A DNA stretch of 23,092 bases from Apostichopus californicus. Lineage: Eukaryota; Echinodermata; Holothuroidea; Aspidochirotida; Stichopodidae. The notes below the pieces were generated by a model. That model searched no databases and was not told where the DNA came from. It saw nothing but the letters and a program-made list of their open reading frames with translations. Of the stretch, positions 12,801 through 20,009 are shown in pieces. Every line of letters starts with the position of its first letter. Position 1 is the first letter of the stretch. The translations under genes and the position numbers were made by a program. Where the stretch lies: positions 1 to 23,092 of the forward strand of contig JAIPMN010182119.1 of assembly GCA_020650975.1 (NCBI GenBank). Reading direction: 5' to 3'.

Positions 12801-15626
12801 TATCTTATTTGTTGTACTGACACAATAAAAAAGACTTCAGTTTTAATTTATGTCACCTGTCAAGTTACACAAATTAAGTCAACAGCTGATAAAAACAACT
12901 GGTTTTAGCATAAGTGAGTGTACTCAAATTCACAACACACTACTTGTAGACAAATGTACCATGGATTTAGAACATTTGTTTAACCTCATTAATCTATTTC
13001 TTGTAAAGCTCAAGATTATGTTGTCACCTTGTAATGCATTTAATAGTGGAACGTTTGATCATAAATTCAACACAGTATTACTCTTGTCACAATATTTTGC
13101 TAACTTTACAAACACACACTTCTTTTGCTACTGATGGTATACTGGCTACAGATACACACTGTTCTAATTTCATAATTCACTTAAAATACTTAACGATACT
13201 TACCAATGCTTGCTGATTTAAGGCTTCCCTAATCTGCTTCAGGACTTCTTGTAAAGCCATGGATTCTTTGGCATATTCAAGTTGTAACTTCACAAGTTCA
13301 TCTTTAGTAGCTCTCAGACTTGATTTAGCCTCTTCCAGCTCCTGTCATGTAAACAACACAGTGAATGAGACAAGAAGGATGCACCTGCCAGTGATTAATT
13401 GTCACTTAAAATATATCCTAACAGTAAAGTAGTCTATGTCTGGAGGGAAAACATTATTCAAGTTGACATATTCCTTCACACTTATTTTCAGGCAGGCTGA
13501 ACGATAACCTTTTGACCTTTATTTGAGGGTGTAACTATTGGAAAATGACTACCTGGTTCAGAGAAAATCACATGTTCCCAATAATTTAGTGCTGGAAATT
13601 GTTAGCTAACCTTCAAAAGGAACTTCCATGAACAGTGGAAGTATTGTTCCAAAAGAAGGAATGTAGCCATATCACATTAAAGGTCAGACGTTCAATTAAT
13701 GTTCAATAAGTTCCATGATATGATTTAATCTACTTCATTATATGCCATAGCACATGGATAACTCATGTGTATACTTTTGCTAGTCAACTGAAACTGTCAC
13801 TTGTAACTAAACAATGAGAACAATGCAGTGCAACTACAGTTTAGTAGCGAACTTCAACATTAAAATAGCATTCCACCATGAAATGCATACTCTCCGAAAG
13901 TTCTGTTCTTAAGATAATAAGATTAAATCATTTTACCTGTGCATGAAACATGTTTTCAGTGACCTTTCTGAACCACAAATGACCTTTGACCTCTGTTAAC
14001 ACATTTAGAGTTAATGTACATCATATGAACTAAATATTCTGCTTGCATAAAATTCTAGAGACAAAGAGCTGTTAATATAATCATTTGATCTCTACTTTTG
14101 GAAATCATTAACATTCTCTAATCTCTGAAAATACATGTTGCGTTTGCTAGTGGTAAATTACAGAGTCACTTGACACTACTGGATCAATCAGAAGGATAGT
14201 TGTCTTGTCCATAGTGACTAACTTTCTCATCACCCAAGTCAGGTAACTTGGTCATCAGATATTTATAATCACATGCTATTTGAAGTCTTACCTCTTTCTG
14301 CTGCTGTAGTAATTCTTCCTTCTCATCATTCAATGTCTTCAGTTTGTTCTCAGTTGTATTCAATCTGTCACTGAAGTGTTGCCTCTCCTCCTCAGTTGTT
14401 TTTAGTCTTCTAGTGAGTTGTTGTCTTTCTTTGTCTGTTGCCTTCAATGCATCTTTGAATTGTTGTCTTTCCTCCTCTGTTGCCTTTAGTCTTCCAGTCA
14501 GCTGTTGTATTTTTTCCTCTGTTGCATGCAGTGTATCTTTGAGTTGTTGTCTTTCCTCCTCTGTTGCCTTCAATGCATCTTTCAATTGTTGTCTTTCCTC
14601 CTCTGTTGTTTTTAATCTTCCAGTGAGTTGTTGTCTTTCTTCCTCTGTTGCCTGCAGTGTATCTTTCAACTGTTGTCTTTCCTCCTCTGTTGTCTGTAAT
14701 CTTTCAGAGAGTTGTTGTCTTTCCTCCTTTGTTGTCTTTAGTCTTTCTATAAATTGTTGTCTCTCATTTTCTAATTCTGTTAGTTTATCACTGAGTTGTT
14801 GTCTCTCTTCCTTTGCAGCCTGTAGTCTTCCAGTAATTTGATGCTTTTCACCTTCTGAAATTGCAAGTTTATCAGTGAGTTGTTTTCTTTCCTCCTCTGA
14901 TGCCTTTAGTCTTCCAGTCAGCTGTTGTTTTTCACCTTCTGTTTCAGTTAGTTTGTGAGAAAGTTCCTGCCCTTTGTCTTCTAATGCATTTAGTTTATCC
15001 TTTTGTAATTTCTTGGTAAACTTTGAATCTGAAATAAAAAACATTTAAGATGCAAACATGGTGAAAGATTTTCCTCCACCCAAGAGATTTAGTTATGAAA
15101 ATAAACACAATTGAAAGTATCTTAACAATTTATGCGGTAAACACTTCCAGGATAATATTGTGACAAACTTGCAACAAATTTAGTTTTTTTGGTTTTGAAG
15201 TACTTTACAGGCCGTTGCGATGATCAATTTCTTGCCAACTCATTTATCACATTGTATCAAAGGGTGTTGATGAATGATCCTTATTATATCAACCATTTGC
15301 ATGTTTCGCAATTCATAAAATATTTAACTTGTTAAGCTCTCTGATATGAATGTACCTTGAGCTTGTTGGTAGACAGTCAATACTGCCACCAATTTACTCA
15401 GTCCTTTGTCAAAGCATGCTCTCATTAAATGGTTGATGTCATCAACAGAAACCTTTCCTGTCTCGCTGAGATGGTGGACAAGGGATGAAAAGGGTACATG
15501 ACTCTTAATAATGTACTTTGATTCGTCAGCTGGAACTTCAAAGTAGTCAATTAGCTTCTTACAGTCATCTTTCTCAATCAATGACTCTGAGTGCATCAGG
15601 AGGTTATCAAAAGTAAAGATGTCACT
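3470..15626 (-). CDS. Multi-exon gene for a DED / coiled-coil / DED / ZU5 / UPA / DED protein (whole gene span)
   Basis: Twelve exons were joined by hand: 15626-15356, 15028-14292, 13341-13204, 12777-12693, 9574-9251, 8540-8058, 7873-7673, 7228-7146, 6416-6255, 5476-5324, 4574-4526 and 3801-3470. They sum to 3,018 nt, or 1,005 codons plus a stop. All introns are GT-AG, all exons are open and all phases agree, which is strong internal support. In the product (numbered with one initiator Met added) the order is DED-like about 2-88, coiled coil about 92-383, DED-like about 413-500, acidic linker about 520-575, ZU5 about 579-677, UPA about 681-885 and DED-like about 899-985. No signal peptide or membrane segment is visible, so it is probably cytosolic. 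ZU5-UPA plus a C-terminal death-fold domain is known from PIDD1, UNC5, UNC5CL and ankyrin. By analogy this is a death-fold signalling scaffold, but partners and pathway are unknown. I do not recognise a named orthologue. The 5' end is unsettled. Confidence 0.88.
4526..4574 (-). CDS. 49-bp linker exon before the third DED
   Basis: The acceptor is TTCTCCTTCAG and the donor is CACCCAG|GTGAGT, with phase 0 in and 1 out. It codes for 16 residues (VKDILLSPESQEILHP). It is too short to be found by ORF length, but both splice sites are strong and the phases match the neighbours exactly. It forms the hinge between UPA and the C-terminal DED. Confidence 0.82.
5324..5476 (-). CDS. UPA exon (end of domain)
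   Basis: The acceptor is ATCTATTAG and the donor is TCAAAG|GTGAGT, with phase 0 on both sides and 51 codons. It begins HVDIDHLCAASRVFHQFRLT and continues DMVDVKLKVSQHEMN. The final strand pattern (VFHQFRLTRD, then VDVKLKVSQ) resembles the closing strands of UPA, where UNC5 carries a similar 'f.L.R' strand. Confidence 0.82.
6255..6416 (-). CDS. UPA exon (strands after the Gly/Lys loop)
   Basis: The acceptor is TTACGTTTTAG and the donor is ACAAAG|GTTTGT, with phase 0 on both sides and 54 codons. It begins LLLEDHHSKLCLGNYTTFPI and continues TLNDGRAHVSYIDLNMSSPG. Alternating hydrophobic residues indicate beta strands, in keeping with the UPA fold. The donor GTTTGT is the weakest in the gene but is supported by phase on both sides. 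Confidence 0.8.
7146..7228 (-). CDS. UPA exon (middle)
   Basis: The acceptor is CAATATGCAG and the donor is ACATTG|GTAATG, with phase 1 in and 0 out and 27 codons. It reads DPNFDCGSSFAQQGFRGWED and then LKKQATL. Only this frame is open, since the other two stop. The join gives LITVCFYDPNFDCG, which suits the 'vy.vyD' strand and loop of UPA. Confidence 0.78.
7673..7873 (-). CDS. Exon with start of UPA domain
   Basis: The acceptor is CTTGTTATAG and the donor is TTTCT|GTAAGG, with phase 1 on both sides and 67 codons. It begins GETTWTEEKYIDWKLDQEK, continues SLDINILSYVFVNLVSQETE and ends VDGILDARNDVLITVCF. UPA domains follow ZU5 in UNC5, PIDD1 and ankyrin and make a compact supramodule with it. 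The strand pattern and position fit. The donor choice is fixed by the next exon, which is open only in the frame that requires phase 1. Confidence 0.82.
8058..8540 (-). CDS. Exon with acidic linker and ZU5 domain
   Basis: The acceptor is TTCTGTTTTCAG and the donor is CAAGAAG|GTAAAG, with phase 1 on both sides and 161 codons. The first about 50 residues are acidic and probably disordered (KLDTDDESTPSQGSDEREED). The rest is a well-formed ZU5 domain: GGTISIMGVHLTIPEDAL, then IAVKVIYYPDVHLP, then MTPLIKLEPEGLALNKPAQL and LTIPHSAV. The 'GG..s..gv.L.IPe.Al', 'P.i.LePeGl...kPa.L.IPH' pattern is diagnostic of ZU5 (ZO-1, UNC5, ankyrin, PIDD1). This is the best-recognised domain in the window and identifies the protein class. 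Confidence 0.93.
9251..9574 (-). CDS. Exon with second DED-like domain
   Basis: The acceptor is TTACATTTCAG and the donor is TGGCCTG|GTAAGA, with phase 1 on both sides and about 108 codons. It reads ADYGRLLVNVAEDLSLDSTL, then LKLATLFGLPPADTDML, GITLINFMKTQNIINMYDV, and TNLQKGLVYIQLNQTNEYLL. The order of helices and the 'LF(G/A)LPPAD' signature match the first and third DED-like domains of the same protein. The tail (PYQSKVNPFQFEENRSPKLL) leads to the acidic linker. It could also be called a generic death-fold domain, since at this divergence DED and other death-fold types are hard to separate by eye. Confidence 0.82.
9810..9822. repeat. Poly-G run of 13
   Basis: Thirteen G in a row follow TTGGA and precede TTACTTG. 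The run is inside the long intron, directly outside the second DED exon. A GT-rich tract follows 40 bp on. Confidence 0.9.
9859..9883. repeat. Imperfect GT microsatellite
   Basis: This is a GTGAGTGTGCGTGTGTGTAT-type alternating tract in the long intron. Confidence 0.7.
9885..10260. repeat. Diverged ~275-bp repeat pair, probably inverted relative to 11.6-12.2 kb
   Basis: The stretch from CTTGTAAACATGATATCTTA (about 9893) to TTGTTTTGGGTG (about 9990) resembles the one from CTTTGTAAACTTGACATCT (about 10168) to CTATCTTTTGGGGG (about 10257). The reverse complement carries TCATGTTTACAA and GAACTTTGACCTT, which recall ATCATGTTTACAATATTG and ATGACCTTTGACA in the other array, so both look like one family in opposite orientations. 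Confidence 0.45.
11580..12220. repeat. Diverged ~140-bp tandem repeat in intron
   Basis: A motif of the form TGACCYCAAATGACCT recurs near 11619, 11762, 11901, 12030 and 12173, about 130-145 bp apart. In several units it is followed by ACCACAAATAATAGGTTT-like sequence. It lies in the 3.1-kb intron. Another copy (CTGAACCACAAATGACCTTT) sits alone near 13969. Boundaries are approximate. Confidence 0.6.
12693..12777 (-). CDS. Short linker exon between coiled coil and second DED
   Basis: The acceptor is TTATTTGCAG and the donor is TTGGCAG|GTAAGA, with phase 0 in and 1 out and 28 codons (ASSAYVTEEDTILAERETLN onward). It has no recognisable domain. The join to the next exon re-forms GCT (Ala), giving STLAADYGRLLV. 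A 3.1-kb intron follows, the longest between firmly placed exons of the gene. Confidence 0.85.
13204..13341 (-). CDS. Exon completing the coiled coil
   Basis: The acceptor is ACATGACAG and the donor is GCATTG|GTAAGT, with phase 0 on both sides and 46 codons. It starts ELEEAKSSLRATKDELVKLQ and ends EALNQQAL. Regular hydrophobic spacing with charged residues between continues the coiled coil of the previous exon without the 14-residue unit. Confidence 0.88.
14292..15028 (-). CDS. Exon encoding long repeat-built coiled coil
   Basis: The acceptor is TTTATTTCAG and the donor is AAAGAG|GTAAGA, with phase 1 in and 0 out. The split codon G|AT joins the preceding DED exon as AQDSKFTKK. Its 245 codons are almost all charged or Gln with regularly spaced Leu. 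Most of the exon is fifteen consecutive 14-residue units of the type LTGRLKATEEERQQ (product residues about 114-323). Leu at unit positions 1 and 5 fits a coiled coil in which fourteen residues make two heptads, although some core positions are polar (Thr, Arg). The likely job is dimer or higher oligomer formation that brings the flanking DEDs together; this is inference. The antisense strand is also open over 165 codons here only because of the biased composition. Confidence 0.9.
14334..14963 (-). repeat. 42-bp in-frame tandem repeat (15 units) inside the coiled-coil exon
   Basis: Fifteen head-to-tail 42-bp units each encode 14 residues, with no slip in the register over 630 bp. Units differ by several substitutions. 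The central ones (TEEERQQLKDTLQATEEERQQ type) are nearly alike and the outer ones more worn, as expected for an array that grows and shrinks by unequal exchange from the middle. On the plus strand the unit is recognisable by the recurring GTTGTCTTTCCTCCTCTGTTG. Confidence 0.92.
15356..15626 (-). CDS. Exon with first DED-like domain
   Basis: The acceptor is TTTTTTTATAG and the donor is CTCAAG|GTACAT, with phase 0 in and 1 out. The 90 codons begin SDIFTFDNLLMHSESL and continue with CKKLIDYFEVPADES, then SLVHHLSETGKVSVDDINHL and a final helix around SKLVAVLTVYQQAQ. The six-helix hydrophobic pattern is that of a death-effector domain. It aligns by eye with the other two copies in this protein through 'KL..(L/Y)F.(L/V)P.A(D/E)' early, 'L...(L/M)...(G/K/N).(I/V)' midway and a closing amphipathic helix ending in Tyr. 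DEDs mediate like-with-like binding in FADD, caspase-8 and c-FLIP. I do not see a clean E/D-RxDL motif, so partner choice cannot be predicted. A second AG two bases downstream (15624) could also serve as acceptor. Confidence 0.85.
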
Positions 15627-15961
15627 CTATAAAAAAAGGCAGAACAAATCAAATAAACATACTGGTGGTAGCAGACCATTAAACTTAACTACAATATTAT
15701 ATTTGAATACATTAAAATCATTATGAAAGGCTGACAATTGTATGTGTTGATTTTTAAGACTGTACAGTTATGTGATTCTATACATGAAGCTGTATCAGTC
15801 AGATTGTTGTAGATTTATTACTGATGCCTCTAACTTAAAATTATAGTTTATTGGGCTAAACATCATTCTCCAAATTTAACCAATAAACACTACATTGTGA
15901 CCATTGTGTGTGGGAATGTCATCATGGACCTAGAACTACTTTAAGTGTCTTCTATAGGTGG

Positions 15962-16922
15962 TAGTGCTGATAGTCGACTCTTTCTTTTGTAGTCTATTAA
16001 TTGCATAGCTCTTCTCGCGATTACTGCCATTACTGGGTTACAGTTATGACGTCATCACTGTCATTTTGCAGAAATACAGTCAAAAGAAATGTTTCTCCAT
16101 GGTGCACTGTCTTATTTGTTTTTATCCTAACGTGTGATGTATACATCATGTTAAAACATCTACCAATCGAAACTGTGAATAACTTCAATCTACAATGTTG
16201 CTTAAAATCTTTCTTAGTATATCAACAACTTTCAAATGAATCTACGAGGCTACCATAACTACTAGCACTAATAAAAGCAAAAAAAGCAAACAATGAATAT
16301 ATTTAACACCTTGTAGCGGGGTGATGATAAGTATGCACAAATTTCTGTAAAAGGTTGTTCAATGTTCTAGGCTAGGCTCTAGCCTAGCGCACAGCAGGCA
16401 CATTGAAACTAAACTACACCGCAATCGACACATTCGATCAGACATCCGATAAATGTGAACCAGGCCAGTAATGAAGTAATTACATGTTTGAAGAAATTAC
16501 AAATACTTTGGCAATCATCAACGATTATTAACTTACAAATTTGCGATTATGTGCAATGATCAAACATTGCTATGACATGTTGTGCAACTGCAGAACAAGC
16601 GTATGACTGACAAGCAAATGCAGGAATCTAACCAGAGCAGGTGCTTGCCGATTTTTAACACAGCAGCTAGCTGGTCACAGGGGCCGATGAACTGTACATG
16701 AACTTAGTGATAAAATGCAATACTGTACATTTGAGCATTTGCCAAATGTTCTAGGATAGGCTTTAGTGTTGTCTTTGATATGTTAGGCTATGTTTCAGAT
16801 GCAGATTTGTAGTATTAGCTTGTAGTCGAGTGATCGCAACTTAGGTTTTGAGTGCTATTAATCGAACTTCCAAAGTGTAATTGCGACTACTGGCGATTAA
16901 TCGATAACGACTATCAGCACTA
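15962..16922. mobile_element. Non-autonomous hAT-like DNA transposon, 961 bp
   Basis: The ends are perfect 15-bp inverted repeats: TAGTGCTGATAGTCG at 15962-15976 and its complement at 16908-16922. They are flanked by 8-bp direct repeats, ATAGGTGG (15954-15961) and GTAGGTGG (16923-16930), matching at 7 of 8 positions. An 8-bp target duplication and ends of the TAGTGNTG type are the hallmarks of the hAT superfamily. The element has no transposase-like open frame; the longest inside is 85 codons without recognisable content. It lies in the probable first intron of the DED/ZU5 gene. The single mismatch in the duplication suggests an insertion that is not very recent. Confidence 0.8.
16367..16387. 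repeat. Inverted repeat inside the hAT-like element
   Basis: CTAGGCTAG and CTAGCCTAG form 9-bp perfect arms around a 3-bp spacer. A related sequence without the second arm (AATGTTCTAGGATAGGCTTT) lies about 380 bp further right in the same element, so it may be a subterminal repeat. Confidence 0.5.
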
Positions 16923-16930
16923 GTAGGTGG

Positions 16931-18201
16931 TCAATAATATTAAATCATACACACAAAGAACCCTCTCCCTACCCCACTTCTTACCTATAACATTTTCCTT
17001 TACTTCTTAACAGTGTTTGTTTTACATGAGTTTACATATTAATTACTATGTCCATCATTGATGCAGTGTTTTACTTAACACAGTATTTTACTTACAGAAG
17101 ATTCATTTATTTAACCCTACACCTTTACAATAGACATGTACTGAATGAGTATACAACTAACTTAGAAGCACTAGAGGCTAGAAAATATGGTTAACGCTTG
17201 TAAGTTGCACAGCTAAACTACACGTGCTGCAGCTCAAGTGCCTGAATTATAATCAAAGTCCATATACACTGTCAAGACTTTTAAAGATTGGTGTATATAT
17301 AAATTGTATGTGCATCAACTGTACTATGAGCTAAACACAGCTTCATGGCAAAGAATGCATGTGAAACATTAACTATTGAAACTATTTGCAATTATCAACT
17401 ATAATGCTAAACCAAGTTTCCTGTGTTACTTATTCCTGTTACACATACTTTACTATTATATGGTGTGGCCTGATAACATGTATACAAAGGCCTTTTATAG
17501 GAGTACCATTGGTGGCATGCGGTAATGCTTTCTCATGCATGGGTAGCATTACGATGTGAGTTTGGTGACAGCTAATGAGTGGGGATCTTCAACACAGTTA
17601 ATTAGGGTATTGAGCAGGATAGTGTGTATCATCACTTACACAAAGTGATGTCTATAATCCTTACTGTCACAAAATTGAAAGGAATACACTGCAGTAATAC
17701 ATTACTTTCTTAGTTTTCAAACCTAGAAATCGACATAATTTTCAAAACAGTTAATTTTTTGCCTCATTTTCCCTGCTTATTCCAATATTACCTACATTAC
17801 GAGTGTAATACAGCTAAATAGTACCTACTTAGCATTGTCAGTAATTAATCCAAAATCAGTTACTATTGTTACTTATAAGGACTACATTACACCATGTGTT
17901 CTTATAATGGAAATCATAGGCCACCAGTGAAATGAACCACTTGAATAGAACTAACAAAAAGACTGTAAACTGACTCAATGCAATCCCTTTTAAAGTAAAG
18001 CCTGTACTTAGCTACAACTTCTCTCCTCAGAAGTATGAAAACGACTTCAATGGCTTTGTGGATTTATCTTTACTCTGTTGACAATGTGACAAAATAGCAC
18101 ACGCGGCTAAGGTCAACTTTTCCCTTTTCCCCCCTATATTTTGGACTAATTTGCACCTAAACCACCCCTACATCCCAAATAGAAGCAAGTTTCTGTCTTA
18201 C
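16931..18201. other. Probable intron 1 of the DED/ZU5 gene, no exon firmly seen
   Basis: Several good minus-strand donors occur (GTAAGT at 17095, GTAAGA near 16984, GTAAGT near 17638), but none has a matching in-frame start and phase except as discussed for the alternative start at 17106. They could belong to untranslated 5' exons. Confidence 0.4.
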
Positions 18202-18204
18202 CAT
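18202..18204 (-). CDS. Candidate start codon on its own exon (5' exon ending in ATG)
   Basis: The first clear coding exon (15626-15356) begins in phase 0 at an acceptor, and its first internal Met lies ten codons in, inside what should be helix 1 of the DED. A start further upstream is therefore likely. On the minus strand at 18204-18202 the sequence AAAATG is followed directly by GTAAGACAG, a good donor in phase 0. Joining it to 15626 gives MSDIFTFDNLL with A at -3 and A at +4, a sound start context. The alternatives are a start at 17106 (ATGAATCTTCT before GTAAGT), joined to a shifted acceptor at 15624, or the internal Met at 15596 (995 residues). Only the splice logic supports this exon. 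Confidence 0.38.
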
Positions 18205-18299
18205 TTTATCAAGACTTAAATACTGTCTTCAAATCGAGGTGTCATCACTGCAGTATTTGATATACGTGTGCAATAGTGCCAAGCTAATCACTATGGCCT

Positions 18300-19030
18300 A
18301 AATTAAGATAAACATGTTGCCCTTAGGTGTTATTGAATTTTACCACATTGCAAGGAAAATAGCACCTGTTGTGTTCTTAACAATAGTTTTCATTGATTTT
18401 TGTCAAATTTGTAAAGTTTGTAGAAGTTGACAGCCAAACATAATGATAAAGAAACTACACTTTTTGTTTGAGCTGTTACGCAATGCATGCATTCATCTTG
18501 CATCACTTTTCCTATAATTTTTGACCTGGATTTTCATTATATAGAAATCGTTGCCCAATAAAATAACACTTATTACGTTCTTGGAGTATTTTGCATGCAC
18601 TAATACCAAATTTGTTAAAATTAGCAGCTTGGAATCTCCGAAAATATGAAAAAAGTATTACAAAGTGTGTGTGCTGCTGTAGTACATTGCAAAGTGCAAT
18701 AAGCATCCCATGGCCTACAGTTTTCATAAAATTTTGCCTATACATTTCCACCATTTTGATCTCCCTTTTAAAAAACAAACAGGTAATAGCTGTGTTCTTA
18801 ATAAACTTCCGCATTTCACTTTTAACAAATTTGTAACAATTAACAGATTGTAAGCTCAGAAAATAAGAAGAAATATTTTCGAAAGTTTGTGTGTTGCTCT
18901 AATCTTGCAAAGTGCAACGAGCATCCATTGGCCTAAATTTTTCATAAAATTTTGCCGTTAGTTTTCCACCATTTTGATCTCCTTCTTAACAAACAAGTAA
19001 TAGTCGTTTTCCTAATTAAATTCCTTGCCA
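18300..19030. repeat. ~215-bp tandem repeat, about four diverged units
   Basis: TTCATAAAATTTTGCC at 18723 recurs at 18941, and CCACCATTTTGATCTCC at 18748 recurs at 18966, an exact 218-bp offset. GTGTTCTTAA-like sequence recurs near 18371, 18575, 18793 and 19005. The last two units are clearly alike and the first two much worn. The array fills most of the spacer downstream of the beta-propeller gene and upstream of the candidate first exon of the DED gene. Confidence 0.65.
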
Positions 19031-19128
19031 GAATCAGCAAATCCCAAGGAAAAAAAGTCCTTATTTTTCGATATATTTTACAAAGTAGATCTTGAAACAT
19101 CTAACAAGTTGATAACAAGTCCTTAGTT

Positions 19129-20009
19129 TTACCATAGGTCTAGATATCCTGTAGTAGTACTTACTGCGTGATATTCATATACTTCTCCAGTTTCTTTGGT
19201 AACAACAAACAATCTGTTTATGTGATTATTGATTATGATTCTCCAGGAAAAACCAGGAACTTTAAAAGAAGCCAAGATATGACCCCCAGAGATGGAAGAA
19301 TAACCCCCAAAGATGGAAGAGAGACCCCCAGATAGAGAGTAAACAACAACTTGTCTACTCCCACCTTCACCCCATAATATAAATATTAATCCTTTCTCTT
19401 CACTGACTGTTATACTCATTGCACCGCTGTACTGTTTGTTTGTAAATTCATGTTCTATTTTCCCCTCACTATTACACATTAAAGCACTCCTACCAAAGCG
19501 TGGACAGATAAAGAGTTTATTATTACTAACTGTTATTTCATCGGGCCAGTCTCTAGGTTCTAATCCTGTTAAGGTGATTGTCTTTCGTTTCATCAAGTGT
19601 TCCAAACTTAAGACAGTCACCTCATTGCATTCTAAACCGACATAGACTAAACCATCTCTGGTTGTCACACACGAGGCTTCACCATTAAACTTCCTTTCCT
19701 TGACAAGACCGCCATTACTACTATCGTACACTGCTACCGTATCCATACAAAACGTTAAAAACAGACGATCATCCAGTAAACGAACAGACCGCCATTCAAA
19801 CCCGGTAAATTCCTTAGAGTAATAAGGCTCTGACGTCAATAATGATTTTTCTTGAGAATCTGAATCTAAATGCAACATAAACAGATCGATAAAGCTGCAG
19901 TGTGTCTTTTCATTACATCCAGCGACAGCCAAACGGCCTGTATCTAGCACGTCCATGGACCACACTTCGTATCCATCTTGTGCAGTGAATCGTGGTATCG
20001 TTGTATATA
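19129..20009 (-). CDS. Terminal exon of a second gene: C-terminal beta-propeller
   Basis: This is the C-terminal part of a protein whose start lies upstream. It is open for about 292 codons and ends in TAA at 19131-19129 after GYLDLW. It reads YTTIPRFTAQDGYEVWSMDV then LDTGRLAVAGC, and repeats the blade-like pattern of a Gly/Asp turn followed by two hydrophobic strands: LLDDRLFLTF..VAVYDS, RDGLVYVGLE..VTVLSLE, VSNNKLFICP, SEEKGLIFILW..VVVYSL and HINRLFVVTK..GEVYEYH. That is about six WD40/YVTN-like blades, so a beta-propeller used for binding. No catalytic residues are evident. Such propellers end many TRIM-like and other receptor proteins, but nothing in view shows which N-terminal domain this one has. 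The acceptor is CACACAGAG (20009), with CACACAG (20011) as alternative. Confidence 0.82.
19281..19341 (-). repeat. 21-bp in-frame minisatellite (3 units) in a propeller loop
   Basis: Three head-to-tail units of about 21 bp (plus-strand core ACCCCCAGAGATGGAAGA) encode LSGGLSSIFGGYSSISGGH. The segment lies between two predicted strands of the propeller, so it forms a Gly/Ser loop whose length could vary between alleles. Confidence 0.75.

Noticed and set aside
14344..14841. 165-codon open frame on the plus strand (Ser/Cys/Leu/Val-rich, 'SCCLSSSVAF' type)
   Set aside because: It is the antisense of the 42-bp coiled-coil repeat; the repeat simply lacks stops in this frame. The minus strand has splice sites and flanking exons, the plus strand has none.
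16001..16258. 85-codon frame inside the transposon as a possible transposase
   Set aside because: There is no hAT transposase motif (zinc finger, RNase H or dimerisation region), and it is far too short.
18512..18836. Overlapping open frames of 100 (minus) and 81 (plus) codons
   Set aside because: They lie inside the ~215-bp tandem repeat and are not conserved between its units.
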